NCBI GenBank assembly: GCA_049515555.1
Contig: JBEKTY010000153.1
Span: forward strand, 1-19,642
DNA from: JBEKTY01 sp049515555
GTDB lineage: Bacteria; Planctomycetota; Planctomycetia; Pirellulales; Thermoguttaceae
Length of the DNA stretch: 19,642 nt
Direction of reading: 5' to 3'
Position 1 is the stretch's first letter; each line of letters starts with the position of its first letter. This document shows, piece after piece, positions 1-5,912 of this stretch. The position numbers and the translations under genes were made by a program. Below the pieces are notes generated by a model, which ran no database searches, was not told where the DNA came from, and saw only the letters and a list, made by a program, of their open reading frames with translations.

Positions 1-109
1 CCCGTGACGGCCGCCACCGTGCAGCGACCGGCGACCTGGAGGGAAAATTGGGCAAGCTGCCGGCAATCTGGAGAAAGTTCAGCCTTGGTGGTCTAACAAT
101 TGTGATTTG

Positions 110-240
110 CGGCACTAGTGGCTAGCGACCAGCAGCCGGCCACAAGCCACAAAATTGTTCCGGCTCATGCTGAAAACTGAAACCTCAAAACTGAAAACCC
201 CTGCTCCGCCCTCGCCGCTCGCCACTCGCCCCCTATATAT
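110..240. repeat. Word-like low-complexity spacer repeats
   Basis: This stretch mixes short recurring words: AGTGGCTAGCGACCAGC followed by GGCCACAAGCCAC (a degenerate version of the repeat at 10890-10999), then repeated CTGAAAACTGAAA/CAAAACTGAAAA, then CTCGCCGCTCGCCACTCGCC. No protein-like frame runs through it. An AT-rich TATATATA run follows at about 232-239. Bases 1-555 otherwise hold no gene I can support. Confidence 0.5.
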
Positions 241-329
241 ACTTCTGTATACCATACCTGGCCCCAAGTTGCAAGCCCAGTTTCATCCACCATATTTCGA
301 TGGGGGAATCGACAAAGAACCGGGGGGGA

Positions 330-455
330 ATGATGATGCCGCCGGAGACGTTGCGGTATTGGTGTCCGCTGCCGCCATATGACCGCGAGTCGCCGCCATC
401 GGCGGCAATCCCGGAAACTACCAAATCCCGCCCAAGTCGCCCAGTTCGCCAATAA
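330..455 (+). CDS. Possible 41-aa small ORF, unknown
   Basis: Three consecutive ATG codons (330-338) follow a purine run (GGGGGGGA) that could act as a ribosome binding site. The frame runs 41 codons to TAA at 453-455. The product begins MMMPPETLRYWCPLPPYD and is Pro/Arg-rich, with one Trp-Cys pair. The opening faintly recalls small proteins that start with YWCPxCxYD, but the second half of the Cys pair is missing and nothing later fits, so it could be a decayed remnant. I do not recognise it, and it may be fortuitous. It is oriented against the downstream minus-strand gene that ends at 556. Confidence 0.15.
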   Translation: MMMPPETLRYWCPLPPYDRESPPSAAIPETTKSRPSRPVRQ

Positions 456-555
456 CCGGTGGCGGGGCCTCGATTCAATCCCATATTACGGGCAATTCTG
501 GCAGAATTACTGCCGTGGAGTTGGTTGCGGCTCCTTGCCCCCCCAGTTCACGTTC

Positions 556-1383
556 TCAGGCATAGCACACCAGGCGAAGGAGGTTCCAGTAAATCATGCC
601 GTTTGGCGTTGTCTCGTTCGGACGATCCCTGAAAGGGATTCCGAAGCGCCGCTTGAGGTAGAGGCGGGTGATCTTGCCCCAATTGTAGCCGGCTGCTCCG
701 ATCCGCCGCTCGTGGCCTTCCGCCGCCCTTTCTCCTTCCTCTGCCGAGTCGAATGGAAAGCGGTATAGGCCAACATCAAGCGACGGCTCGCACAAGCGGA
801 AGAAATCCGACTTTACGATGCCTGACGTCGTCGACTCCGTGAGGTTCCAATCGTTGCTAACCATCGCCACGTGCGACCACATTCCCCAGTCGTATTTTCG
901 AATCAGGCTGGATATACCCGAGGCGCGGTCGAACGTAAAAATGCCGTCGCCCGGCCTCGCCAATTCCCGCATGCGTTCGATGTCGCGTCGCTGCCGCTCC
1001 GCACTCTTGGGATATGTCAGGGGAGGGAGCTGGGGCAACTCACCGGGCGGCGATTGCATCATCGCGAGTTGCACCACGCAGTTCCAGATTCCGTACGGGT
1101 TGTCCTTGTTGTCGTGAAAATACGACGTGAGGTACGACTCCGAAAACGGTGGCGGAGACCTCCGATAGACATGGATCGGGGTTGGCACCGACCCGAGGTT
1201 CGAAATTTTGATCCGACAGGAGGTGAAGTGTTTCGTGTCTAGGAACAAGACGTCGTCGCCAAGAACGACGCCCGCGTGCCGTTTGCGACGGCCGGTAAAC
1301 ATAAGCTGCGAGTAATGGATGTGGTATCGCGATGGGTCCCCCTTCACATACGTTCTATCAGCGTACCCTGCAAGCCTAAGCAT
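556..1383 (-). CDS. YiiX/NlpC-P60-like permuted papain-fold protein
   Basis: The 275-aa product carries, from about residue 143, the signature of circularly permuted NlpC/P60-type cysteine hydrolases (YiiX/YebB-like). There is a GDGIF strand, a SHVAMV segment whose His171 would be the catalytic histidine, and ESTTSGI about 10 residues later. A late TTPNGM motif matches the (S/T)P-N segment that normally follows the catalytic cysteine. In this family the Cys lies before that segment, usually as CSEL. No Cys is present there; the only late one is C273, in the last four residues (VCYA). The enzyme may therefore be truncated or inactive. The N-terminal 140 residues have no clear assignment, although KRHAGVVLGDDVLF loosely echoes the SHVA segment. 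No signal peptide is seen. It diverges from the 2052-3883 pair, whose second protein shares the GD..F, SHVA and (D/E)xTTxGI motifs. The fold is fairly sure; the activity is not. Confidence 0.6.
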   Translation of the reverse strand: MLRLAGYADRTYVKGDPSRYHIHYSQLMFTGRRKRHAGVVLGDDVLFLDTKHFTSCRIKISNLGSVPTPIHVYRRSPPPFSESYLTSYFHDNKDNPYGIWNCVVQLAMMQSPPGELPQLPPLTYPKSAERQRRDIERMRELARPGDGIFTFDRASGISSLIRKYDWGMWSHVAMVSNDWNLTESTTSGIVKSDFFRLCEPSLDVGLYRFPFDSAEEGERAAEGHERRIGAAGYNWGKITRLYLKRRFGIPFRDRPNETTPNGMIYWNLLRLVCYA

Positions 1384-2051
1384 AGTCCTGCGGCCCTCTC
1401 GATTTCCACGTCGTCATAGTGATCAATGAGAGCGTTGCGTACCCTGGCAATCGGCCGCCGCGGAAGGTTTGCATGACGCCCGCGGAATTCGGTGGCGAGC
1501 CGCGTCGCGGGCCCACCAGGGGGGCCGACATTTCACATTTATGGCGAGCCCGACGCCAATCGGGGCTCGCATAGCCTTCCATCTTAGGAAGGCGTCCCCA
1601 GATGTCCAGTGCCCTAGCGAGTTCTCTCTCTTATTGGCCGCAACTTGTGTTCGGCTCGGAGCCGGCATTCCATGCCCCCGACGGTGAGTGACGACTGCTC
1701 CTAGCGTCTGGCGAGGCGGTCCCGTGGCTTTCTACGCCGAGATTTCTAGCAGCATCTCAATTGGCTCGAGAAATCCGGCTAACGCCTTTGCTCGACCAGC
1801 GACCGGGAACCCACGGTTCTTGACGCAAGGGGCTGGAACCGGCGATACTGGCGTAACAGTAACCGTGGCAGGTATCGTGATGACACCGTGTAAACGGGTC
1901 CGACGCGTTATGTCTGCGCGTTTCGCCGGATGCTTAGATAGTCGGACACCCGGCGATCCGACTCACCGGCATCCCGGATCCGATCCATTGGAACTTGAAT
2001 CCGCTGGACTAGGCCCCCCTTTGAGCCGTCTAGCCTTACTGGGAATCAGGA
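1384..2051. other. 668-nt divergent intergenic region
   Basis: This region separates the minus-strand papain-fold gene from the plus-strand membrane-protein pair and should hold both promoters. A hairpin built from GCGAGCCCGA (1544-1553) and TCGGGGCTCGC (1560-1570) is visible. A long open frame at 1688-2281 has atypical composition for a protein and runs into the gene starting at 2052, so I do not call it. I cannot point to a convincing -35/-10 pair. Confidence 0.4.
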
Positions 2052-2708
2052 ATGTTTCAGGTCAAGAACAATACCGTGCAATTGCTGATCAAGTCACAGA
2101 TGTGGGGACCCCTCCTCGTCGGCCTTGGTGCGGTTTCCTTGTCGACGGCCAATCAATCGCAGGGGGCGATCGTCCTCGCTTCGCGCGTGTCGATAGCTTC
2201 CCTTCTCGTGATTGCCGGCCTGCTCGTTATGCTCATCCAATTGTGGCCGCGAAATGTGGTGCCCTTGGACGAACATGCTAACGACACGTCCATCGAAGCC
2301 TTCGGCCGGCTCGTGCGCCAACTGGCCCAGAACTACAACCTTCTTCGCCGCCAAACCGTGCAGGGCTTCGTGATTACGTTGGTACTGATGACGCTCGGCG
2401 TCGTGGTGATCATCGTTGGTGTCTTCGGAGCACTCGTCGCCGGCATCGCCAGCGACACAAAGTTGATATCGGCGCTCGCGGGAGCCATCACGGAGGTCAT
2501 CGCCGGGAGTACCCTCCTGGTGTACAGGCTAAACTTCAAACGACTCAACGACGTGTCCGATCGGTTAGAAGAGACCTGGCGCATTCTCTGCGCGCACAGC
2601 CTGGCTGGGTCGCTCCCACCGGAGAAGCAAGCGGACGCGACGCTCATGCTCATCAGCGCGCTGGTCTGTGGAGCGGCGCGCGTGTCGCACACGGAGAGCA
2701 AACTGTGA
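2052..2708 (+). CDS. Membrane protein, TRADD-N-associated TM domain-like
   Basis: The 218-aa protein has four predicted membrane segments: weakly about 18-30, then about 46-66, 105-133 and 138-158. The core at residues 86-200 reads as an amphipathic LVRQLAQNYNLLRRQ helix, a long hydrophobic helix, then SALAGAITEVIAG leading into LLVYRLNFKRLND, and a helical tail with ETWRILCAHSLAGSLP. This order (helix with NY, TM, short loop, TM with an E and G pattern, then YR-N and a helical cytoplasmic tail) matches my memory of the two-TM domain described beside TRADD-N modules in cyanobacterial and other conflict systems. No TRADD-N domain is seen here. The ATG at 2052 has only weak GGGA/AGG sequences upstream. 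The stop TGA overlaps the next gene's GTG start (GTGA), so the two are very likely co-translated. The domain assignment is pattern-based and needs a profile search. Confidence 0.55.
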   Translation: MFQVKNNTVQLLIKSQMWGPLLVGLGAVSLSTANQSQGAIVLASRVSIASLLVIAGLLVMLIQLWPRNVVPLDEHANDTSIEAFGRLVRQLAQNYNLLRRQTVQGFVITLVLMTLGVVVIIVGVFGALVAGIASDTKLISALAGAITEVIAGSTLLVYRLNFKRLNDVSDRLEETWRILCAHSLAGSLPPEKQADATLMLISALVCGAARVSHTESKL

Positions 2709-3883
2709 TCTTCGCCCTAAATGACCTGGCCCTGTACCTTCTCAAGCTCGGCAAATACTCGGCACGATCGCTCGAATCGCACGGCCTGGTTCGTGCCACT
2801 CCCGAAGCCTTCGATAAGATGAACAAGAACGGAATCTTGTTCGGCGACCATGTTTTTTATCACTGTCCTAGCTCGCTCGCGAGCTGGGCGATCATGTACT
2901 ACACCAACGGCCCCATGAGCCACGTGGCGTTTGCGCTCGGGGATGGTCAAGTTTTCGACGCCACCACGCGCGGCATCATCGCCCACCCGATCAGAGATTA
3001 CTTCGACCGCCGCGGGCGTGTAAAACTTGTCAGCCCGGAAGGCGTTAGGATGTCGGCGGAGCGGGAGCGAGAACTCAGGGCAGTTTTGGACGCTCAGATT
3101 GGTAAGGGTTTTGCCTGGCGTGGCGTTATTTGGTTCTGGATTCTGATTGTGTGCGGCGCGCACGAAGATTATCGCGTCAGGTTTACAGTCGACTTCCTGA
3201 TTCTTTTCTCTGCCATCATATTCGCGGTTTGGCGGATTCCGGTTCTGGCCTATGAATCATGTGGCATTGCGGCCATCTACCTACTTGCCGTCGTCTTCAA
3301 CATCGTCCGCCGACAGGGTTTGGTGGTCGCGCAGCCCGCAATGCGATCGCCCAACGGGCTATTGCGACACGCTGAAGCTTACATTGATTCAAGGGCGATG
3401 AGGGGTCCCGCCATCCAAAGTTACTTTGCGCTAAACGAGGCAATGGTACCGGACCGAACCGCCGAGGAATTTAAGATCACCCGACTTTCGGCGGCTAATT
3501 GCGAATCTTTGGCGTCGCAAGTTCGTGGCCTGTCGGCAATGCCCGACCTCCTCGATATCCACCTGCCCGCCGCTCGCCTAGCGGGATACCAACTCTGGTT
3601 GGCGATTCGCGACGACAAGGTCCTCGGGGTGCTGGGCGCCCGCGACGCGTGGAGCATCACCTGGGGCGATCACGTTCTTATTCAAGACCTGATCTCGCAG
3701 CATTCGCAGTTGGGGCTTACTGCCACGGGGCAGCTCTTGGCACACGTCTTTCGCGACTCGGAGAGCCGTTCACGGCGGTGTATCTGCCTGGAGGGATTCC
3801 GGCCCAAGACCCAGCCAAGGAGCGACGGGCCGCCGGCTATCGCAGCCATCGAGCCGCAAGGTGGCCCCCAATCAGGTCGGTAG
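2705..3883 (+). CDS. Permuted papain-like / TM / GNAT fusion protein
   Basis: The 392-aa product starts at a GTG overlapping the preceding stop. Residues 43-110 show permuted NlpC/P60 features: GDHVF, PMSHVAFAL with putative catalytic His73, and FDATTRGI. Residues 139-201 are strongly hydrophobic, with two or three membrane helices. C186 (YESCGIAAIY) is the best candidate catalytic Cys because SPNGLL follows about 30 residues later, as expected; C150 is an alternative. Residues about 245-365 look like a GNAT acetyltransferase: FKITRLSAANCESLASQV, then GYQLWLAIRDDKVLGVLGAR, VLIQDLIS, and SQLGLTATGQLLAHVF in place of the acetyl-CoA-binding R/QxxGxG/A turn. The GNAT end is odd: the usual last strand and the FYxxxGF element are absent, and the tail is Pro/Ala-rich, so a frameshift or truncation near nt 3790 is possible. 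The pairing with a conflict-type membrane protein suggests membrane-associated signalling or defence, by inference only. Confidence 0.55.
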   Translation: MIFALNDLALYLLKLGKYSARSLESHGLVRATPEAFDKMNKNGILFGDHVFYHCPSSLASWAIMYYTNGPMSHVAFALGDGQVFDATTRGIIAHPIRDYFDRRGRVKLVSPEGVRMSAERERELRAVLDAQIGKGFAWRGVIWFWILIVCGAHEDYRVRFTVDFLILFSAIIFAVWRIPVLAYESCGIAAIYLLAVVFNIVRRQGLVVAQPAMRSPNGLLRHAEAYIDSRAMRGPAIQSYFALNEAMVPDRTAEEFKITRLSAANCESLASQVRGLSAMPDLLDIHLPAARLAGYQLWLAIRDDKVLGVLGARDAWSITWGDHVLIQDLISQHSQLGLTATGQLLAHVFRDSESRSRRCICLEGFRPKTQPRSDGPPAIAAIEPQGGPQSGR

Positions 3884-4120
3884 AGAAAACCAGCCTGACG
3901 TCCGAGACCTCCAGCACGCACGAAAAAGTGACCGCCGCCGCACGCGGCGCGGACGGGTAAGGCAGTGGTGAGCCTCCCATTAGTTGGTCCTACCGGCCAT
4001 GCCTCGGCCCTCCACGTAGCCGGGGCGTCGATTCGAGGTTCGGTTGCTCTGCCGTTTGGGCGAATCGCCCGGTGCCGCCCAAAGGGCGACCACAGTTGGT
4101 GGCTGGCGGCTGGCGGTAAA

Positions 4121-4212
4121 CGCCACCGCCGGCCTTGTGCCGGCGGGGCGATGATTGGCCACTACCAACGCAATGATCGCGACACCCGCTTTTTTCCCGT
4201 CTCCGCTCGGCC
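4121..4212 (-). repeat. Composite stem-loop element, copy C
   Basis: Read on the minus strand, the element starts with a GGCCGAGCGGAGACGGG head plus an A-run. A variable stretch follows, then the box GTAGTGGCCAATCATCG, then an 8-bp stem CCGCCGGC / GCCGGCGG closed on loop ACAAG, then TGGCG. It lies head-to-head with copy A, so their heads form a long imperfect palindrome centred near 4217. Confidence 0.75.
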
Positions 4213-4218
4213 GCCTGC

Positions 4219-4315
4219 GCCGGCCGAGTGGAGACGGGAAAAAAGGAAAATCCTGGGAAGGGGGGCGGTTGTAGTGGCCAATCAGCGCTCCGCGGGGATA
4301 AACCCCGCGGGGGCG
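4219..4315 (+). repeat. Composite stem-loop element, copy A
   Basis: Same architecture as the copies at 4121-4212 and 4959-5052. The head is GGCCGAGTGGAGACGGG with an A-run, the box is GTAGTGGCCAATCAGCG, and the terminal hairpin is CCGCGGGG / CCCCGCGG on loop ATAAA (4290-4310). A small AGGA-AAA-TCCT hairpin lies in the variable middle. Confidence 0.75.
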
Positions 4316-4368
4316 TGGGCGCCTCTACGAAGCCCTTTCCGCCCTTCAACTGGTTATGCGAACCGCCA

Positions 4369-4401
4369 CCCGGGGTAGCCGCTGCATGCGGCAACCCCGG
4401 G
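4369..4401. repeat. Hairpin CCCGGGGTAGCCGC / GCGGCAACCCCGGG
   Basis: A 14-bp stem with one mismatch closes on a 5-nt loop (TGCAT). A second hairpin follows at 4412-4428 (GAACCGC / GCGGTTC, loop GTT). Neither has a T-tract, so they look like interspersed palindromes rather than intrinsic terminators. Confidence 0.55.
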
Positions 4402-4480
4402 CTGTGTTATGGAACCGCGTTGCGGTTCGGCGGGCAGGCGTTATCCGACCTCGCGACAATGATCCCTGCACCGCTTGGCA

Positions 4481-4591
4481 TTAGGGGGCCTCCCCCTTGC
4501 CGAGAAGCCCTGCGACAACGTGCTCCAGCTCATGAATCAGGGCGGGGAGGTCTTCCGTAACTGTCTGCCATAGGATATCGGATGTCGTCAT
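4481..4591 (-). pseudogene. HEPN (DUF86) C-terminal remnant
   Basis: A 36-aa frame starts at an ATG overlapping the MNT stop (ATGA), exactly where a HEPN toxin gene normally begins in MNT-HEPN pairs. The peptide reads MTTSDILWQTVTEDLP, then ALIHELEHVVAGLLG. DILWQTVTEDLPAL matches the usual DUF86 C-terminus, where a W-x-I/V-V-x-x-D-L-P-x-L helix is typical. The body of the HEPN fold, including the Rx4-6H ribonuclease motif, is missing, so this looks like an internal deletion that kept the start codon and the last helix. It cannot be a functional HEPN RNase. Confidence 0.6.
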
Positions 4592-4899
4592 TGGGGCTCG
4601 GCATACTGGACCTCCGCCTCTGCCTTTACGCGATCGCGGAAGTACCGGCTCAGGCATTGGGGGGTGTTCATGTCCACCTTCCTGCCGCCCAGCATCTCCG
4701 ACAACTCCAATTCCATGCCGGCCAGACGAATCAGTCCCGGCGACTTGCCCTCCTCGAATTCCACCAATACGTCCACGTCGCTGTCGGGCCGGAAGTCGTC
4801 GCGCAGCACCGAACCGAACAGCGACAGCTTGCGGATATGATGCCGGCGGCAGAAGTCGGCGACTTTCCCGGCCGGCAAGAGGGGTCTCGCTTCGCTCAT
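4588..4899 (-). CDS. MntA-like minimal nucleotidyltransferase (antitoxin)
   Basis: The 103-aa product is a full-length MNT-type nucleotidyltransferase. LSLFGSVLRDDF gives the GS motif at residues 29-30, DSDVDVLVEF supplies acidic residues D41 and D43, and KVDMNT supplies D76. In MNT-HEPN toxin-antitoxin systems this protein AMPylates and silences the HEPN ribonuclease. A GGGAAG ribosome-binding-like sequence lies a few bases before the ATG. The partner gene that should follow survives only as a stump (4481-4591), so this antitoxin is probably an orphan. It sits between repeat fields, which fits deletion by recombination. The family call is confident; whether it still has a role is unknown. 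Confidence 0.85.
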   Translation of the reverse strand: MSEARPLLPAGKVADFCRRHHIRKLSLFGSVLRDDFRPDSDVDVLVEFEEGKSPGLIRLAGMELELSEMLGGRKVDMNTPQCLSRYFRDRVKAEAEVQYAEPQ

Positions 4900-4958
4900 G
4901 GTTCTTCCCGCGGTATGGCTTCCCTCGCATTATAGCCTGGGGTGGAGACGCCGGAATA

Positions 4959-5052
4959 GCCGGCCGAGCGGAGACGGAAAGGAGAGGCCCCAGGGGGCCG
5001 GCGTTGGTAGCTGTCCAATCATCGTTCCACGGGGATAAACCCCGTGGCGGCG
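4959..5052 (+). repeat. Composite stem-loop element, copy B
   Basis: A solo copy with head GGCCGAGCGGAGACGG, a variable middle that can pair GGCC with GGCC, box TGTCCAATCATCG, and terminal hairpin CCACGGGG / CCCCGTGG on loop ATAAA (5027-5047), then CGGCG. Compared with copy A, stem position 3 changes from G-C to A-T on both arms together. Confidence 0.75.
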
Positions 5053-5070
5053 TGTACGCTCCGGAATTGC

Positions 5071-5128
5071 GGCACGGCACACGCCGTGTGCCGTCGTCCC
5101 GCACACGGCGTGTGCGGGCTACATTGGA
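5071..5128. repeat. CACACGCCGTGTG palindromic repeat pair
   Basis: GGCACACGCCGTGTGCC (5076-5092) is followed by GCACACGGCGTGTGC (5101-5115) and the tail GGGCTACATTGG. The same core and tail recur at 5604-5723 and 6963-7021. Confidence 0.75.
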
Positions 5129-5204
5129 GGCTGCTTTTTGCTTGACATTTCCTCGGAAAACAGGATACTCAGGTTTTCGCACCGTCGTGGCGAGAATTGT
5201 CCAA

Positions 5205-5284
5205 GGGGGACAGGCACATTTTTCGGCCTTCAGGGGTCTCTCGAGCGAGACGCTGCAACGGGCCGGAAAAATGAGCCAGTCCCC
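5205..5284. repeat. Inverted repeat, GGGGACAGG...CCAGTCCCC family
   Basis: The left arm 5205-5228 (GGGGGACAGGCACATTTTTC then GGCC) pairs with the right arm 5261-5284 (GGCCGGAAAAATGAGCCAG then TCCCC), with few mismatches and a 32-nt loop. A related GGGGACTGTCCCC element is inserted in the Rieske gene at 12480-12541. Confidence 0.65.
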
Positions 5285-5372
5285 GGTGCCGGGGGGCCGG
5301 CTTCTACCGGCTGGAATCCACTCCCGGCAGTGGGTCAGGGAGCGACGTGCTTCGATAAGAAGGAGGGCGATC

Positions 5373-5606
5373 ATGCGGAAGTCCATTCTGGAAGCGGTGA
5401 AGATGGGGTATTGGGATTTCGAGCCTGCGGCCGTGGATTTCAGCGAGTTTGAGCCTTCTGACGCGATGCCGGGCACACAGGAAAAACTGGGCGCGATGGC
5501 CGAGCGGATCCGCCGGGGAATGCCGCTGTGGCACGTGGCCGACCGGGCCGACATGGAGGCCCCCGCCCCGCGAGAGGTTGTTAACCGTTCGCGGCATGGA
5601 AAGTAG
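5373..5606 (+). CDS. Conserved small planctomycete-type protein, 77 aa
   Basis: The start is chosen from an excellent ribosome binding site: AAGGAGG at 5360-5366, six bases before ATG 5373. Longer upstream frames are repeat-derived. The product begins MRKSILEAVKMGYWDFEP and contains EFEPSDAMPGTQEKLGAMAERI followed by GMPLWHVADR. This pattern (short N-terminal helix, W-x-F/Y-E-P, a central AMPGTxEK helix, then G-x-P-L-W-H) matches small uncharacterised proteins I recall from planctomycete genomes. There is no signal peptide or membrane helix, and the function is unknown. The stop codon TAG (5604-5606) is also the first three bases of a palindromic repeat (TAGCAGG). Confidence 0.75.
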   Translation: MRKSILEAVKMGYWDFEPAAVDFSEFEPSDAMPGTQEKLGAMAERIRRGMPLWHVADRADMEAPAPREVVNRSRHGK

Positions 5607-5723
5607 CAGGTACACTCCGTGTGCCGTCCGCCATGCCTTTTCCCGCTTCAGCGGACGGCACACGGCGTGTGCCTGCTACATTGGAAAGCGGACGGCACAC
5701 GGCGTGTGGGGTGCTACATTGAA
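5604..5723. repeat. CACACGGCGTGTG palindromic repeats, REPIN-like pair plus one
   Basis: TAGCAGGTACACTCCGTG (from 5604) and its inverted partner ending TGTGCCTGCTA flank a short loop, with GTCCGC/GCGGAC as inner stem. A further unit, GGCACACGGCGTGTGG with a GCTACATTG tail, follows at 5694-5721. These are the same family as 5071-5128 and 6963-7021. Confidence 0.75.
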
Positions 5724-5778
5724 GAGCGGCAGCGAAGAAGATCAAGCCTCGGTAGCTTGACATCGACAGGTTGTCTCA

Positions 5779-5876
5779 CATTTTGGCAGCCACGGATTGA
5801 ACACGGAAGAAACACGGATAAGGCGGGCGACTGCGTGTTCAATCCGTGTTTCATCCGTGGCTGCTTTGCATTTTGG
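5779..5876. repeat. Long hairpin with flanking 8-bp direct repeats
   Basis: GCAGCCACGGATTGAACACG (from 5786) pairs with a right arm ending ATCCGTGGCTGC (5864). Related words (AACACGG, CCGTGTT) are repeated inside. CATTTTGG occurs at both borders (5779-5786 and 5869-5876), like a target-site duplication. The element sits just upstream of dus. Confidence 0.6.
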
Positions 5877-5912
5877 CGAATAATCGTTATCCAAATTGGG
5901 CGGAGCATATAG

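Larger units (their letters stand above)
3884..4480. other. Repeat-dense non-coding stretch
   Basis: No credible gene lies here. Open frames through it are shadows of repeats. It contains two head-to-head composite stem-loop elements (4121-4212 and 4219-4315) and two further hairpins (4369-4401 and 4412-4428). Confidence 0.6.
4900..5372. other. Repeat-dense intergenic region
   Basis: The region holds composite element copy B (4959-5052), a CACACGCCGTGTG palindrome pair (5071-5128) and a GGGGACAGG-type inverted repeat (5205-5284). No gene is supported before the 5373 start. Confidence 0.6.

Noticed and set aside
1688..2281. 197-aa plus-strand protein
   Set aside because: No recognisable motif, composition unlike a protein, and it overlaps the start of the well-supported membrane-protein gene at 2052 in another frame.
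4188..4246. Bidirectional intrinsic terminator
   Set aside because: The stem is long, but on each strand the run after the stem is A-rich rather than T-rich; the T-run is at the 5' side. It is better explained as the head-to-head junction of two composite repeats.
4481..5554. 357-aa minus-strand protein
   Set aside because: The frame strings together repeats, the antisense of the MNT gene region and the HEPN stump; it has no coherent domain and no ribosome binding site.
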